64,000 bases of DNA, from NCBI GenBank assembly GCA_032718475.1, contig JAUCBJ010008823.1, positions 19,828-83,827 of the forward strand, written 5' to 3'. The notes under the pieces are model-generated. The model saw only the letters and a list, made by a program, of their open reading frames with translations, ran no database searches and was not told the DNA's origin. Positions 34,902 to 44,883 of the stretch are shown in pieces (the stretch's first letter is position 1; every line of letters begins with the position of its first letter). Origin of the DNA: Nemertoderma westbladi (lineage: Eukaryota > Xenacoelomorpha > Nemertodermatida > Nemertodermatidae). The translations under genes and the position numbers were made by a program.

Positions 34902-35253
34902 CGCGTACCGCGGGCATAGGTTCGTGCGCCTTCAGGTATTGCATGGTATGATACAAACGACTAATTTCAGTATCGGGGTCTTCGCTAATGTCTCCCGTAT
35001 CACACAAAGCGTCGTACGGGTACAGTTCATTGAAGGTTTTGCGCAAACTTTCGATTCTTTCATTTAATGCGTTTTGTCTTCTCTTTAATACATTTGAGTC
35101 ATATTTAGTTCTCGCGAGTTTCGCTGTACTTTCTGATAATTCTTTTATACCAAATATAGTGTAGTCCTTGGCTCCAAATCTTTCGAATGGTGCTGCTGCC
35201 TCCTCTTGGATATCATATCCCCATCTCGGCTCTCCTTGTATCCCCTTTTCCAT
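34867..35253 (-). CDS. Small retroelement ORF with a helical, charged sequence
   Basis: ATG at 35253, 128 codons. The centre (LKRRQNALNERIESLRK) looks like a short coiled coil, followed by an acidic stretch. It is the first ORF after pol, which ends at 35916. The intergenic gap 35254-35915 holds one copy of the element-wide motif (35612-35631) and no gene. I do not recognise a family. Confidence 0.55.
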   Translation of the reverse strand: MEKGIQGEPRWGYDIQEEAAAPFERFGAKDYTIFGIKELSESTAKLARTKYDSNVLKRRQNALNERIESLRKTFNELYPYDALCDTGDISEDPDTEISRLYHTMQYLKAHEPMPAVRDEFDGMHLYRR

Positions 35254-35915
35254 AATTAGAGGTGTAGTTACATAATCATTACTACTAGAGGGAATACAAC
35301 AGAGTTTGTAGTTAGTTGTGAGGAGACGTGAGAGTTTCGTCTGCCCTTTTGGCTCGACAACGCTCTAACCTCCTACCCATAGCCTAAGATCTAGGGTTTC
35401 TTTAATGACACGCTGCTTCTTATCTAAAATTTTTTGCCGAAATAAAAAACGAATTTGGGCTAAACTGGCTGTGAGTCTAAAATACTCACCTTTTGATCCC
35501 AAACTATTATCAGAAAATAAGCAATCAAGAATTAGTAATAAATATAGGGGAGTCTATTTATTGACGTAACTTATTGAAACAAGACCGTGTAAAATTTAAT
35601 TAAAATTTTAAGAAAGGCTCGCAAGTCTTCCTCTCTTGTTTCTCTAATTTTAAGTTCCACCCGACTGTACCCTGAAATCTATTCACTGGAGAAAATTTTA
35701 AAATTTTTCAAATCCAAATGGATTGTCTAAAATTTCGAAAATGTCTCAATATTGTGAGTTCCAAGTAGAATTCCATTTCTTATACCTACAAATCCCGCTC
35801 CTATGTGACACATAAGGGTACTACCCTCAATGTTCACATATAAAAGACAATGGAATTCTACCGCTGTCCTTACTACGGTGTACAGGTACGTGGAAATCTA
35901 TTTGTAAACTCCTAA
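35254..35915 (-). other. Non-coding gap between pol and the post-pol ORFs
   Basis: AT-rich, 660 bp, no supported ORF. It carries one copy of the 20-bp motif at 35612-35631 (GAAAGGCTCGCAAGTCTTCC). A splice acceptor or internal promoter for the downstream ORFs would be expected in such a place, but I cannot point to one with confidence. Confidence 0.5.
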
Positions 35916-38900
35916 TTATTTACTAATATTAGTTGGAGATTTGTAGTCTCCAGACTCGTTACGAGTCTCTTCAAGAAGTACGAGACGTTGAGTCGGTCTG
36001 TCTACTGTACGACCGTCAATTGTCCGTACCGTTACATTTCTTGTCACTCCATCCATAGATGGATGTGTGTCTAAAATTACACCTGTTATCCAGAAGCGTC
36101 TTTTTAGATTCACTTCTGCTAACAGCACGTGATCTCCCGGCTTTAATGCGCGGGTGTTATTGTACCAGTTTGTTCTGGCAGAAATAGAGGGCAAATAATG
36201 GTTTTGCCATATTTCCCAGAATTTGTTAGCTAGTAGTTGCGTGATTTTCCACGCTTTTCTACCGTAGCTATCGCCTTCCATTGGAATAGAAATAGGCGTC
36301 AAAGTTGTCGGTGCCTGCATAAGCAGGTGTGCCGGTGTCAAAGCAAACTGAGATTGTTTGTCATCGGGTACTAATACTATTGGTCTAGTATTTAGTATTG
36401 CCTCGATTTCAACAAACAGTGTTGTCAGTTGGTCGTCTGTCAATATGTGGTTTACTGGAATGACCTTTGCCATTGCCGTTTTGATAGATCTAATCAATCT
36501 CTCCCAGACTCCGCCTCTCCATGGACTATCTGGAGGATTAAACTTCCAAACAATCTTGTAAGGATGTAGTTCGTTTGAGATTTGATCATGATCTAATTTC
36601 TTAAAGGCTCTAGCAATCTCATTTCGAGCACCAACAAAGTTTGTCCCTTGGTCTGAGTACAAGCACTTCACTAGTCCGCGTCTAGCGATAAATCGCCGCA
36701 ATGCTAGTATAAACGCGTTGGTGGAAAGATCCATCACACGTTCAATATGAACTGCCCTACTGGACATACATGTGAAAATCAGTCCCCAGCGTTTTACTAG
36801 TATACGTCCACGTTTCGTATGTATGGGACCAAAGCAATCAATTCCAGTCTCTGTAAAAGGTGGTCTGAATGCTTGAAGTCGTGCTTGTGGAAGTTCACTC
36901 ATTTCTTGGGTACCTATTCTAGAATGTACCTTTTTACAAATAATACACGTACGTGTCACTGAACTTAACGCTTTACTGGGTCTAATTAATACAAATCTTG
37001 TACGTAAGTAGGAAAGACAGTGGTGTCTTCCAGCGTGTTTCAGATGTAAATGTGCGTCCAGTATCATTGCACGTTGTAGTTCGTGATGCTGTGGTATTAT
37101 TATTGGGTATCTAAAGTTTGTGTTAAAGTCAATGTTTTGAAGCCGAGATTTATGACAAATTAAGCCATTATAAATAATCGGACTCCAACTCAGTATTGGT
37201 GACGACTTGATTGGTTGACCTTGATTTATAGATGTGAATTCGCGCGCGAAATATCGCAGTTGGTAATGGCGAATTAATTTAATTTCACACCTGTCAATCT
37301 CAGCCAATGTAAGCCGACGTGTAAAGTCTCGTTTGCCTTTAACGTATTGTACAAAACGTACAATCCACGCTAATTTTCGGCAAGCGTTTGTCCAAGAGTC
37401 TGTTAAGTTTACAATACGGTCGACGTGAGTATTTGTGACGTCATCAGGTAAGTCAATGGAGAATTTGGAAGGTTTTGATTTACTAGAAGGGCCCACGGGT
37501 CCGCCGGTAAGTATTCCCTTGTTGACTGTTGATCCGTCCGGGTCTACAAGTAATTTGTCCTTCTTCGTCTTCTTACCTTGGTTGTCAGTACTTTGTAAGT
37601 CGATCGTTAATGGTGGTTTGAACTCTATGGGGTCAGTGGGTTTCGGTAAACTTATTTTTCTGCCGATATTAATCCCGGGTCTCACCATAGGTTGCAAGTT
37701 TGGTATGTCTCTTGAGCGCAAAGTAACACCTGTATTTACAATAGCGTAGGTACTACCCACATCTGTAATACATGAGGTTTCACCGTGCTTATGGTTGCTC
37801 AAGTGTGTCAAAATTGGTAGTTTGTCAATACAAGGCCGCTCCAATAGGGAAACTGCGGCTTTACTATTTGTCAATATGTTACTAGTGTCTGGTAGAACAT
37901 TTTGTGACATGTCTGGTAAAATGTTTCGCGGAACATCCGGCGAAATATCTAGTGATGTGTCTGGCAAAACGTCTGGTTGACCGTCTAGTAACGTATCTGG
38001 TTGTTTGTCAATAGAAGGCCGCTCCAATAGAGAAACTGCGGCTTTACTATTTGTCAGTATGTCACTAGTGTCTGGTAGAACATTTTGTGACATGTCTGGC
38101 AAAATGTCTGGTTGAACGTCTGGTAATGTGTCTGTTTGACCGTCTGGCGATATGTCTGGTGTAGAAAGGCTCGTAAGTCTTCCGTTCTTGACCTTTGAAG
38201 TTATCGCTTTCCATTTCGCCTTCGGTTTTTTCTTGAGTTTAGCCGCCGTCCTTTTCTTTGCTTTCCCTTTCTTTGGTTTTTTAATTTCCGCGTCTTTAGG
38301 GATATTGTTAGACTTGTTGTCGTATAGTGGCGGCCAATGTTGTATTGATCCCTGCAAGAACCGTGGTCCGTGCTGCCAAAATTCTTTGTTCTCCGGTTTA
38401 CAGAATTCCTCAGGCATCATTCCTCGCGACGCAATATCGGCTGGGTTTTGTGGTCCGGGACAATGTCGCCAATCTTCTTTTATTGAACGGTCTAGAATTT
38501 CCGCGCGACGGTTAGCTACGAATGTCTTGAATTCAAGTATGTCGTTGTTTATGTAAAATAAAACCAACGTCGCGTCAGTCCAATAAAATATCTGTAAACT
38601 TGACTGTAGTTCTGTCTGTATAAGGTTCACAATTGTGGTTGACAGGGTTGCGGCTTGTAGCTCAGCTCGTGGTGTCGTCATATACTTAGTAGGCATTGTT
38701 TTTGCCTTAGAAGTAATGAGCGAAACATCGAATTCTTCTGAGTCTACTTGTCTGCGCAAGTACGCTGCCACACCAAAGCCGTTGTCACTGGCGTCGGAAA
38801 AACAATGTAATTCCAAGTTGTCAGGAAATGTTGTTTGTAATGGAAAGTATACTCTGGGTATGGAATAATCCTCTAACGAAGATAATTCTGCCTCCCAGGT

Positions 38901-41900
38901 TTTCCATAAGTCCACTTGGTCTGATGAGATCGGCTCGTCCCATGTTAGTCCATCCTTCCAAATACTGCGCATATAAATTCTGGCTTGCAGTATTATTGGA
39001 CTGATGAATCCTAATGGATCGAACAATCGGCTCAATTTTGACAAGCATGATCTCTTTGTCAGTGTGTTTTCTTGACTGTCCAGTCTCACCTTCACTCGAA
39101 AGTTGTCCGTGTTTGGGTCCCAAAAGAGCCCCAACACCTTGGTCGTCGGTAGTGGTTCGAACTCTAGGTCTATGTCACCACCTCCACGCTCAGTCGTTCC
39201 GAATGAGTCTACTAATTCGGCACTGTTTGAGGCGAATTTGGTGAGGTTGAAACCTCCGCCCGCTAAGCAGTCCCGTAATTGATGTGCTACTGTTATAGCA
39301 CGTTCTACTGTGTCACAACTCTGTAAACCGTCGTCGACGTAAAAGTCACGTTCCACAATCTTAATTATCTCTGGGTCATACATGTGTTTCTGATCCCTAG
39401 CGGCTTGCTTTAGGGCGTACATCGTACAGTTTGGGCTGTCCCTGGCACCGAAAACGCGAACTTGCATTTGGTAAGTCGCCGGTGGTAGACTTAAGTCTCC
39501 TTCCGGGTACCAGAGGAACCTCAAACTGTCTCTGTCTCGCTCTAACGCTCTCACTTGGTGAAACATAGCTTCGACGTCGCAAGTAAAAGCTACTTGACGC
39601 TGACGGAAGCGCATAATCACCCCCATAAGATAATTATTCATGTTTGGTCCATCCATCAACTCGCTATTGAGGGACATTCCCTCAAACAGAGCCGCACAGT
39701 CATTGACTACACGTACTTTGTCTGGTTTGTCGGGGTGTCTCACGAAGTGATGTGGCAAGTAGTATGTTTGGTCAGTCACTATCTCCGGGTTAGTCATTCG
39801 GATAGCGTATCCCTTGGACAAATACGTCTCCATCTGAGTGTTATACTGCAGATGGGCTTTCTCGTCCTTTAATAGACGTTGTCGTATTGAGTGTAGTCGT
39901 CTTAAAGCTAGTGGATAGTTATTTATAAGTTTAGGACTTTGGCTACGCCATAACATCCCTACCTCATAATGTCCGTCTTTCGTCTGGCGGATAGTATCTT
40001 CCATGATCTTCAAAGATTGTTTCTCCTGTTCCGACATACATGGTTCGTAGCTACCAGGTTCAGCTGTATCTTGTTCTAACCACCTGATAGTCTTCTCCGT
40101 TAATTCTTTGTCCAGTGCAGCTTGTTCCACTTGATGATTTCTTAACGCGTCATCATCGATATCGACGGGTATTGTTGAGGTTATTGGGGTAGGTAGACTC
40201 GCAAGCCTTCCGGCGTTATCATCTGTCGTCGATGGAATCTCTGGCTGACTCGTCTTCTCCCCAAGTTCTAAACTCACCTGGTTGATTAGCTGCTCCTTGT
40301 GACTTATCATACTAGTTACACATCTGTCATGTTTTGTCAAATGTAGTGTAGTATGGTCCACGTCGTGTGAAAAGGAATGAATTGAATTTGTAGTTAATAA
40401 ACTACATGTACTTTGTACATCGTCTTCCTCGTCACTTATGTCTAGTGTGCGCACAGGCGCTCGAGTATACCACCCTATCGGTGTTCTACAGGCGTATGCG
40501 TTTCCCGCTACGACTGCCGATGGTCTGGTTTCCCACACTTGATGTAGGTTGAATTGGTCTGTCCCGATCAGCATGGCTACCGATCTATAATTGACAGGAC
40601 ATTCAGGTACACCAAGGTGTCTGAAATACTTACGGTCCTCCAAGGATTGTTCTGGGACAGGACCTAGTAGGTTACTAAAGTCCTTGGTGGCCGCAAAAGT
40701 CAAATCCTTAAAGGGTAACAAAGACCTCTCCTTTTCGCTGTGTTGCGATTTCGGAAGAAGAGTGTCTAAGTTTAACTTAACTCGTGTCACTGGTATTGCA
40801 CGTTGTCCGTGCATACTACTTACGGTGTAACTGACGCGCTTACCTTGTCTGAGATCCGTCACGACATCAGCTATCTGCTCATCCACGTAGCTGTGAGATG
40901 AGGCTGAATCCAGGATAGCGTAGATTCTCTTGCTCCCTTTTGTGCCAGTAATCTTAATCGGAATTACACTGAAACCCTTTAGTTGGTCAGTCGTCAGAAG
41001 CGCGATCGATGGTTGTTCGTCTCCATCTGAATATACGTCGTCGTCTTCCGACTCTTCGTCCGACGATCCGGATTGTTCTGAGAAGCAATCCTTAATATGT
41101 GTCACGAAGGTTGGAGTCATTTTCGATTCTCGATTCTTGTAGGCCGTATTACATTTCGCTGCTGCTTCCGGGTGTTCCCTGGCGAAGCGTTTTGTCGGCG
41201 TGTGGCTGTCTGTGTGGAGCAGACCGTCGTGGTTGCGTCCACAGGATGGACAAGTGTCGGTATTTGGGCAATCTTTGCGGACGTGTCCGTGTCGCGTACA
41301 CCGCCAACAAGAGTCCAATGGTCGTATCTGCAGCCGTCGTTCTTCCGAGTTTAACTCGCGAAACTGTCGACAACCTCTCAACTTGTGACCGATATACCGC
41401 TTGCCTAAATGCTCGCAGTATTGGCAGCTGCTGAAGTCTGTACTGAGTTGCTGTCTAGTCTGTTTTATTCCAATGGGCGCGGATACCCTACTACCGTCCG
41501 AGAATTGTCGTGTTTCCGTCAGTGTGGCGTAAGTGGCCGTCTTGGTGGATGTTGTCTGGGGTTTTTGTCGGTTTGAGGATGGCAAGGTGATTCCTTCTGC
41601 TATGATGTGCTGGTCAGTGTAGTTGGATCGAGTTTCTACCACTGCTTCCCTGGATATCAAAAGGTACACATCTTCCAGTTTTAAGAATCCACCCCGCTCT
41701 TCCCGCTGGTATTCGATCTTCCTCCACTCCCGACGAAGTCGATGGTGGAGTCGTCCTATGATCTTTAATAGGACTGTAGGGGTATTCCCGTAGTCAAGTT
41801 GTCCAATGGATCTCAAAGTAGTGATAGCGTTCTTTATTTCGTCAGCCAGTTTCAATAAGTCGACGGGTTTAGTAATAGCCCCTCCCTTACAGAGTTCCTC

Positions 41901-43229
41901 TATCACTGACCTGGCCATGCTGACTGTACCTCCGTAGATCGAAGTTAAACGATCGTACGCTAGTTCGAAGGCGTCCGGTACACCAATGAAGGTCTCCGCC
42001 AAACGTTTAGGTTCTCCCGACAACGTTTGAAGCAGGTAATTAAACTTCTCCCGTGATGTAAAGGCGCACACGGCGATCTGAGATTCGATATAGTCTACGA
42101 AAGTGTGCCAGTGTTTTGAGCTACCGGAAAACTTAGGTGGTTGTTGCACCGGTAGTCCTTGTCTAGCTGCGAATTTCGCTATTTCCTCGGCAACGTTCAG
42201 AGTTTCACGTCCTTGGTTGGTAATCTGGTTGATGTCCCTTCTTGGCGCTTTTCCCTGATACGAAGTATTGGTCGATGGTATTTGTCTTTGCAGAACCTTT
42301 GGGTTTCTATTGTGTTCGAATTCGGAATTTCTCGAACTGTCGGTGTGAACTTCCTCCAAGCGTTCCTCGATCTGGGCCAACTTGTTGACAACTGGTCGCA
42401 GAATGTCGGCAAACTGTTGTGAACTGATTGCGTCCGTTGGTTGTAACGCCTTCTGTGTTGGTGTATTTTGTGGAGGATTGTCTACAAAGGAGTTATCTGA
42501 ACGCTCGCGTTTATATTCATCGGCCGCCCCTGTTCTAAATACCTCGCGTTTCGGGTAATCCGATTCGCTCGAAGTACTACTATCATCTGGATATGGTGGT
42601 CGACGTGCTCGCGTCCATTGCGTCGTACGAATTCTAACGTTTCGTTTCGGAACATCGTCCACTGTTCTCCGTTGTTCGGTAGGCTCACAAGTCTTCCTCG
42701 AAGTCGTAGATTGCGATGTAAACTGGTTGAACGGTCGCTTATCCACTGGTCTCCGTTGTTCGGTAGGCTCACAAGTCTTCCTCGAAGTCGTAGATTGCGA
42801 TGTAAACTGGTTGAACGGTCGCGTATCCACTAGTCTCCGTTGTTCGGTAGGCTCACAAGTCTTCCTCGAAGTCGTAGATTGCGATGTAAACTGGTTGAAC
42901 GGTCGCGTATCCACTGGTCTCCGTTGTTCGGTAGGCTCACAAGTCTTCCTCGAAGTCGTAGATTGCGATGTAAACTGGTTGAACGGTGGTCGGACAACAG
43001 CGTTTGAATCCAAAGGCCTTGTAGGCCTAAACGTCATTGGGTACGTGTAGTGCGTAACGAGTTTTGGTGTCGAAGGTGGACTCACCTGTTTTGTCGTCAG
43101 TAGTGCAGGTCCAGTCAACAAACTACTACGATCTGTAATCGGTGGGTTACTTACCTTGACTTTCAAAATAGGCGACGACGTTGCTCTTGAATTTGTCCGG
43201 AATAACCAACCTGTGTTCCATCGCACCAT
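35916..43229 (-). CDS. BEL/Pao Gag-Pol polyprotein, single ORF of 2437 codons
   Basis: The first ATG of the frame is at 43229; 38 further codons upstream are open but lack an ATG. Domains (residues from that ATG): four 28-residue repeats with SRKTCEPTEQRR (about 80-190); DUF1759 Gag, PPKFSGSSKHWHTF onward (about 363-525); a C/H cluster CQYCEHLG and a knuckle CWRCTRHGHVRKDC (about 602-665); aspartic protease AILDSASSHSYV, with DSA in place of the usual DSG/DTG (about 771); reverse transcriptase with FYVDDGL (about 1296); A17/RNase H with CFSDASDNG and YWTDATLVL (about 1476-1560); a 320-residue low-complexity insert (about 1632-1950); an HHCC zinc finger (about 2048-2098); integrase DDE at about 2131, 2193 and 2243 (GIDCFGP, YSDQGTNF, GGVWERLI); DUF5641 (about 2330-2420). 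No internal stop. The set and order are diagnostic of BEL/Pao. Confidence 0.95.
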   Translation of the reverse strand: MVRWNTGWLFRTNSRATSSPILKVKVSNPPITDRSSLLTGPALLTTKQVSPPSTPKLVTHYTYPMTFRPTRPLDSNAVVRPPFNQFTSQSTTSRKTCEPTEQRRPVDTRPFNQFTSQSTTSRKTCEPTEQRRLVDTRPFNQFTSQSTTSRKTCEPTEQRRPVDKRPFNQFTSQSTTSRKTCEPTEQRRTVDDVPKRNVRIRTTQWTRARRPPYPDDSSTSSESDYPKREVFRTGAADEYKRERSDNSFVDNPPQNTPTQKALQPTDAISSQQFADILRPVVNKLAQIEERLEEVHTDSSRNSEFEHNRNPKVLQRQIPSTNTSYQGKAPRRDINQITNQGRETLNVAEEIAKFAARQGLPVQQPPKFSGSSKHWHTFVDYIESQIAVCAFTSREKFNYLLQTLSGEPKRLAETFIGVPDAFELAYDRLTSIYGGTVSMARSVIEELCKGGAITKPVDLLKLADEIKNAITTLRSIGQLDYGNTPTVLLKIIGRLHHRLRREWRKIEYQREERGGFLKLEDVYLLISREAVVETRSNYTDQHIIAEGITLPSSNRQKPQTTSTKTATYATLTETRQFSDGSRVSAPIGIKQTRQQLSTDFSSCQYCEHLGKRYIGHKLRGCRQFRELNSEERRLQIRPLDSCWRCTRHGHVRKDCPNTDTCPSCGRNHDGLLHTDSHTPTKRFAREHPEAAAKCNTAYKNRESKMTPTFVTHIKDCFSEQSGSSDEESEDDDVYSDGDEQPSIALLTTDQLKGFSVIPIKITGTKGSKRIYAILDSASSHSYVDEQIADVVTDLRQGKRVSYTVSSMHGQRAIPVTRVKLNLDTLLPKSQHSEKERSLLPFKDLTFAATKDFSNLLGPVPEQSLEDRKYFRHLGVPECPVNYRSVAMLIGTDQFNLHQVWETRPSAVVAGNAYACRTPIGWYTRAPVRTLDISDEEDDVQSTCSLLTTNSIHSFSHDVDHTTLHLTKHDRCVTSMISHKEQLINQVSLELGEKTSQPEIPSTTDDNAGRLASLPTPITSTIPVDIDDDALRNHQVEQAALDKELTEKTIRWLEQDTAEPGSYEPCMSEQEKQSLKIMEDTIRQTKDGHYEVGMLWRSQSPKLINNYPLALRRLHSIRQRLLKDEKAHLQYNTQMETYLSKGYAIRMTNPEIVTDQTYYLPHHFVRHPDKPDKVRVVNDCAALFEGMSLNSELMDGPNMNNYLMGVIMRFRQRQVAFTCDVEAMFHQVRALERDRDSLRFLWYPEGDLSLPPATYQMQVRVFGARDSPNCTMYALKQAARDQKHMYDPEIIKIVERDFYVDDGLQSCDTVERAITVAHQLRDCLAGGGFNLTKFASNSAELVDSFGTTERGGGDIDLEFEPLPTTKVLGLFWDPNTDNFRVKVRLDSQENTLTKRSCLSKLSRLFDPLGFISPIILQARIYMRSIWKDGLTWDEPISSDQVDLWKTWEAELSSLEDYSIPRVYFPLQTTFPDNLELHCFSDASDNGFGVAAYLRRQVDSEEFDVSLITSKAKTMPTKYMTTPRAELQAATLSTTIVNLIQTELQSSLQIFYWTDATLVLFYINNDILEFKTFVANRRAEILDRSIKEDWRHCPGPQNPADIASRGMMPEEFCKPENKEFWQHGPRFLQGSIQHWPPLYDNKSNNIPKDAEIKKPKKGKAKKRTAAKLKKKPKAKWKAITSKVKNGRLTSLSTPDISPDGQTDTLPDVQPDILPDMSQNVLPDTSDILTNSKAAVSLLERPSIDKQPDTLLDGQPDVLPDTSLDISPDVPRNILPDMSQNVLPDTSNILTNSKAAVSLLERPCIDKLPILTHLSNHKHGETSCITDVGSTYAIVNTGVTLRSRDIPNLQPMVRPGINIGRKISLPKPTDPIEFKPPLTIDLQSTDNQGKKTKKDKLLVDPDGSTVNKGILTGGPVGPSSKSKPSKFSIDLPDDVTNTHVDRIVNLTDSWTNACRKLAWIVRFVQYVKGKRDFTRRLTLAEIDRCEIKLIRHYQLRYFAREFTSINQGQPIKSSPILSWSPIIYNGLICHKSRLQNIDFNTNFRYPIIIPQHHELQRAMILDAHLHLKHAGRHHCLSYLRTRFVLIRPSKALSSVTRTCIICKKVHSRIGTQEMSELPQARLQAFRPPFTETGIDCFGPIHTKRGRILVKRWGLIFTCMSSRAVHIERVMDLSTNAFILALRRFIARRGLVKCLYSDQGTNFVGARNEIARAFKKLDHDQISNELHPYKIVWKFNPPDSPWRGGVWERLIRSIKTAMAKVIPVNHILTDDQLTTLFVEIEAILNTRPIVLVPDDKQSQFALTPAHLLMQAPTTLTPISIPMEGDSYGRKAWKITQLLANKFWEIWQNHYLPSISARTNWYNNTRALKPGDHVLLAEVNLKRRFWITGVILDTHPSMDGVTRNVTVRTIDGRTVDRPTQRLVLLEETRNESGDYKSPTNISK
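37821..38110 (-). repeat. 61-codon duplication in the pol low-complexity insert
   Basis: Two copies of a segment starting TTTGTCAATA on the plus strand lie at 37821 and 38004, 183 bp (61 codons) apart. They keep the frame and read as ILTNSKAAVSLLERP plus LPD-rich flanks. Between RNase H and integrase this expands a linker that is short in other BEL/Pao elements. Confidence 0.85.
42660..42996 (-). repeat. Four 84-bp in-frame tandem repeats near the Gag N-terminus
   Basis: Each unit encodes 28 residues with FNQFTSQSTTSRKTCEPTEQ. The unit includes one copy of the element-wide motif (42679-42697, 42763-42781, 42847-42865, 42931-42949). Units are almost identical, so the expansion is recent. Confidence 0.95.
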
Positions 43230-44503
43230 GGATAGGAGAAATATCACTACTACCCGCAATCGAAACAGGTTCCTTAGTTGTAACTGGTGCGAACATAGGG
43301 GTTCACTTGTGTCTTTCTGGGCTCCTCCCCGAGGCGCACCCACGAGGCAGACACCTTTCCACCACCCCTGGGGCCAGTCCGACAGATGTTATTATCAGAC
43401 CGGGCCAGAGGGTGGCCTGATGCTTCCCGGGTTCTGTTTTCGGTCCCCCGATCACACCAGCACAGCTCGTCGAACGTGTAGCCAGATGGGCGGCTACTGT
43501 CAACTTACTGTGGCCTGACTGTACATTGAGCCAACTCAAAGTATAACAAAGAGTCAACCGGCAGGTGAACCAGTCGATAGCGATCGAGCACCAAGGTCGC
43601 CCTTGGGCCTAACCGACGGTCTTGTCCCAAGCGGGCTTGCGCTACCCAACATGGAATATTGACACGTTTTCACCTGCCTCGCCGGCAATATTGAGGGGAA
43701 GTAAGTTCCACAAACAATATTGACTAGCTCGAAAGCTAGGAACAAGTAACCACTTACCCGTCCTGTACACGTGTACTCAACAGATGTTCACGAAATCAAG
43801 TACACTATGGTAAACACAAAATCTGACACATACCATGCACACACAAATGACATAATCGGGTAAGACAAAATCGGGGTCAAAATCGGGAAAGACAAAATCG
43901 GAAGGGACAAAATTGTATCGACCGGAGGCAAATCGAGAGTACTTTATTTTACCGACAGGGTAAAATAACTTTGTGTGCACAAAGTATGCTGGGGCGCAGT
44001 AAAGTATGGTCCTACTAATACCAGCGGCGTCTGGTCCAACTGACAAGGGTTCCCATACCCACTCGCAGTGGCCACACATACAATCACGTGTACTCACGTA
44101 CCCACAGCAACAGAAAACTCAAGACCCGACGGTTTATTCCAATGCCACCAAAGACCAAGTCAGCTGAACATGGAGACAATAACATATAGTATCAAAAAAA
44201 AAAAAAAAAAAAACGGAACAGCTGACGGTCAATGGAACCATCCAAGCCCCAAGCAAACTGCCACTGATCGCCCACATACAAAACATAGTTCACGCCACAT
44301 GAGCCACAAATCATGCCATGCCACCACCCCTACTGTGTACAGGACTGGCAGTACGGCAACAGGCCGACTAGGCGATACCACGGCACCATGGCAATTCATG
44401 GTTTGTTAGACACGAGGGCCTTCAGTGACTCCCTAGCACTATAATTCCAATTTAACGTGCCCCCAGACCCTCACGAGTCCGCCGCCGCCTGTTTCAAGCA
44501 CCC
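43230..44503 (-). other. Non-coding gap between the coiled-coil ORF and Gag-Pol
   Basis: No supported ORF. It holds an 18-base poly-A run (about 44194-44211), a repeated CAGGTGAA word (43561, 43670 region) and a weak copy of the 20-bp motif near 44470 (CCTCACGAGTCCGCC). It may be an untranslated leader for Gag-Pol, reached by splicing or an internal promoter. Confidence 0.5.
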
Positions 44504-44848
44504 CTATAGAGACCTCACCTCTTTAGGTACTTGAGGGAATCTTTGACATAAGTCTTTAACTAATTGTCGTTCCCGTCCAGGTGCTCCTATCGAACCTTCC
44601 TTCATTCGTTCCTGGATTTGGCGGTGCCTTACCTCTATCTGGTCCAAATCATGTCCGTCACGAGATCTCATCGATCGATCGCGGGCTAGAAGATCCAGAT
44701 TTTCCTTGGCTTCGGCTAATTCTCTCGCCTTCTTCTCAAGTTCGAAACGAAGTTTAACTTCCTTTTCTCGTTGTTCCGTTTGTTGTTGTTGCGCCTCGAA
44801 CTCCGCTTGTCGTATAGCTGATTGAGCTTTTATTTGCCGTGTCTTCAT
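44504..44848 (-). CDS. Retroelement coiled-coil ORF, second segment (shifted frame)
   Basis: ATG at 44848, 114 codons, rich in Glu, Gln, Lys and Arg with heptad-like spacing (FELEKKARELAEAKENLDLL). The frame is open further upstream, past the stop of the first segment, so the two segments overlap in different frames. The composition continues that of the first segment directly, so they probably form or once formed one protein. A frameshift mutation, a recoding site at the A-rich junction (AGAAAGAAAAAGG) or splicing could all explain it. Confidence 0.6.
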   Translation of the reverse strand: MKTRQIKAQSAIRQAEFEAQQQQTEQREKEVKLRFELEKKARELAEAKENLDLLARDRSMRSRDGHDLDQIEVRHRQIQERMKEGSIGAPGRERQLVKDLCQRFPQVPKEVRSL

Positions 44849-44883
44849 CTCGACTCTGGCTTCTGAAACTAACCTTTTTCTTT

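Noticed and set aside
43230-43343. Start of Gag-Pol at 43343
   Set aside because: That codon is GTG; the first ATG in the frame is at 43229, and the 38 codons between are not needed by any known domain.
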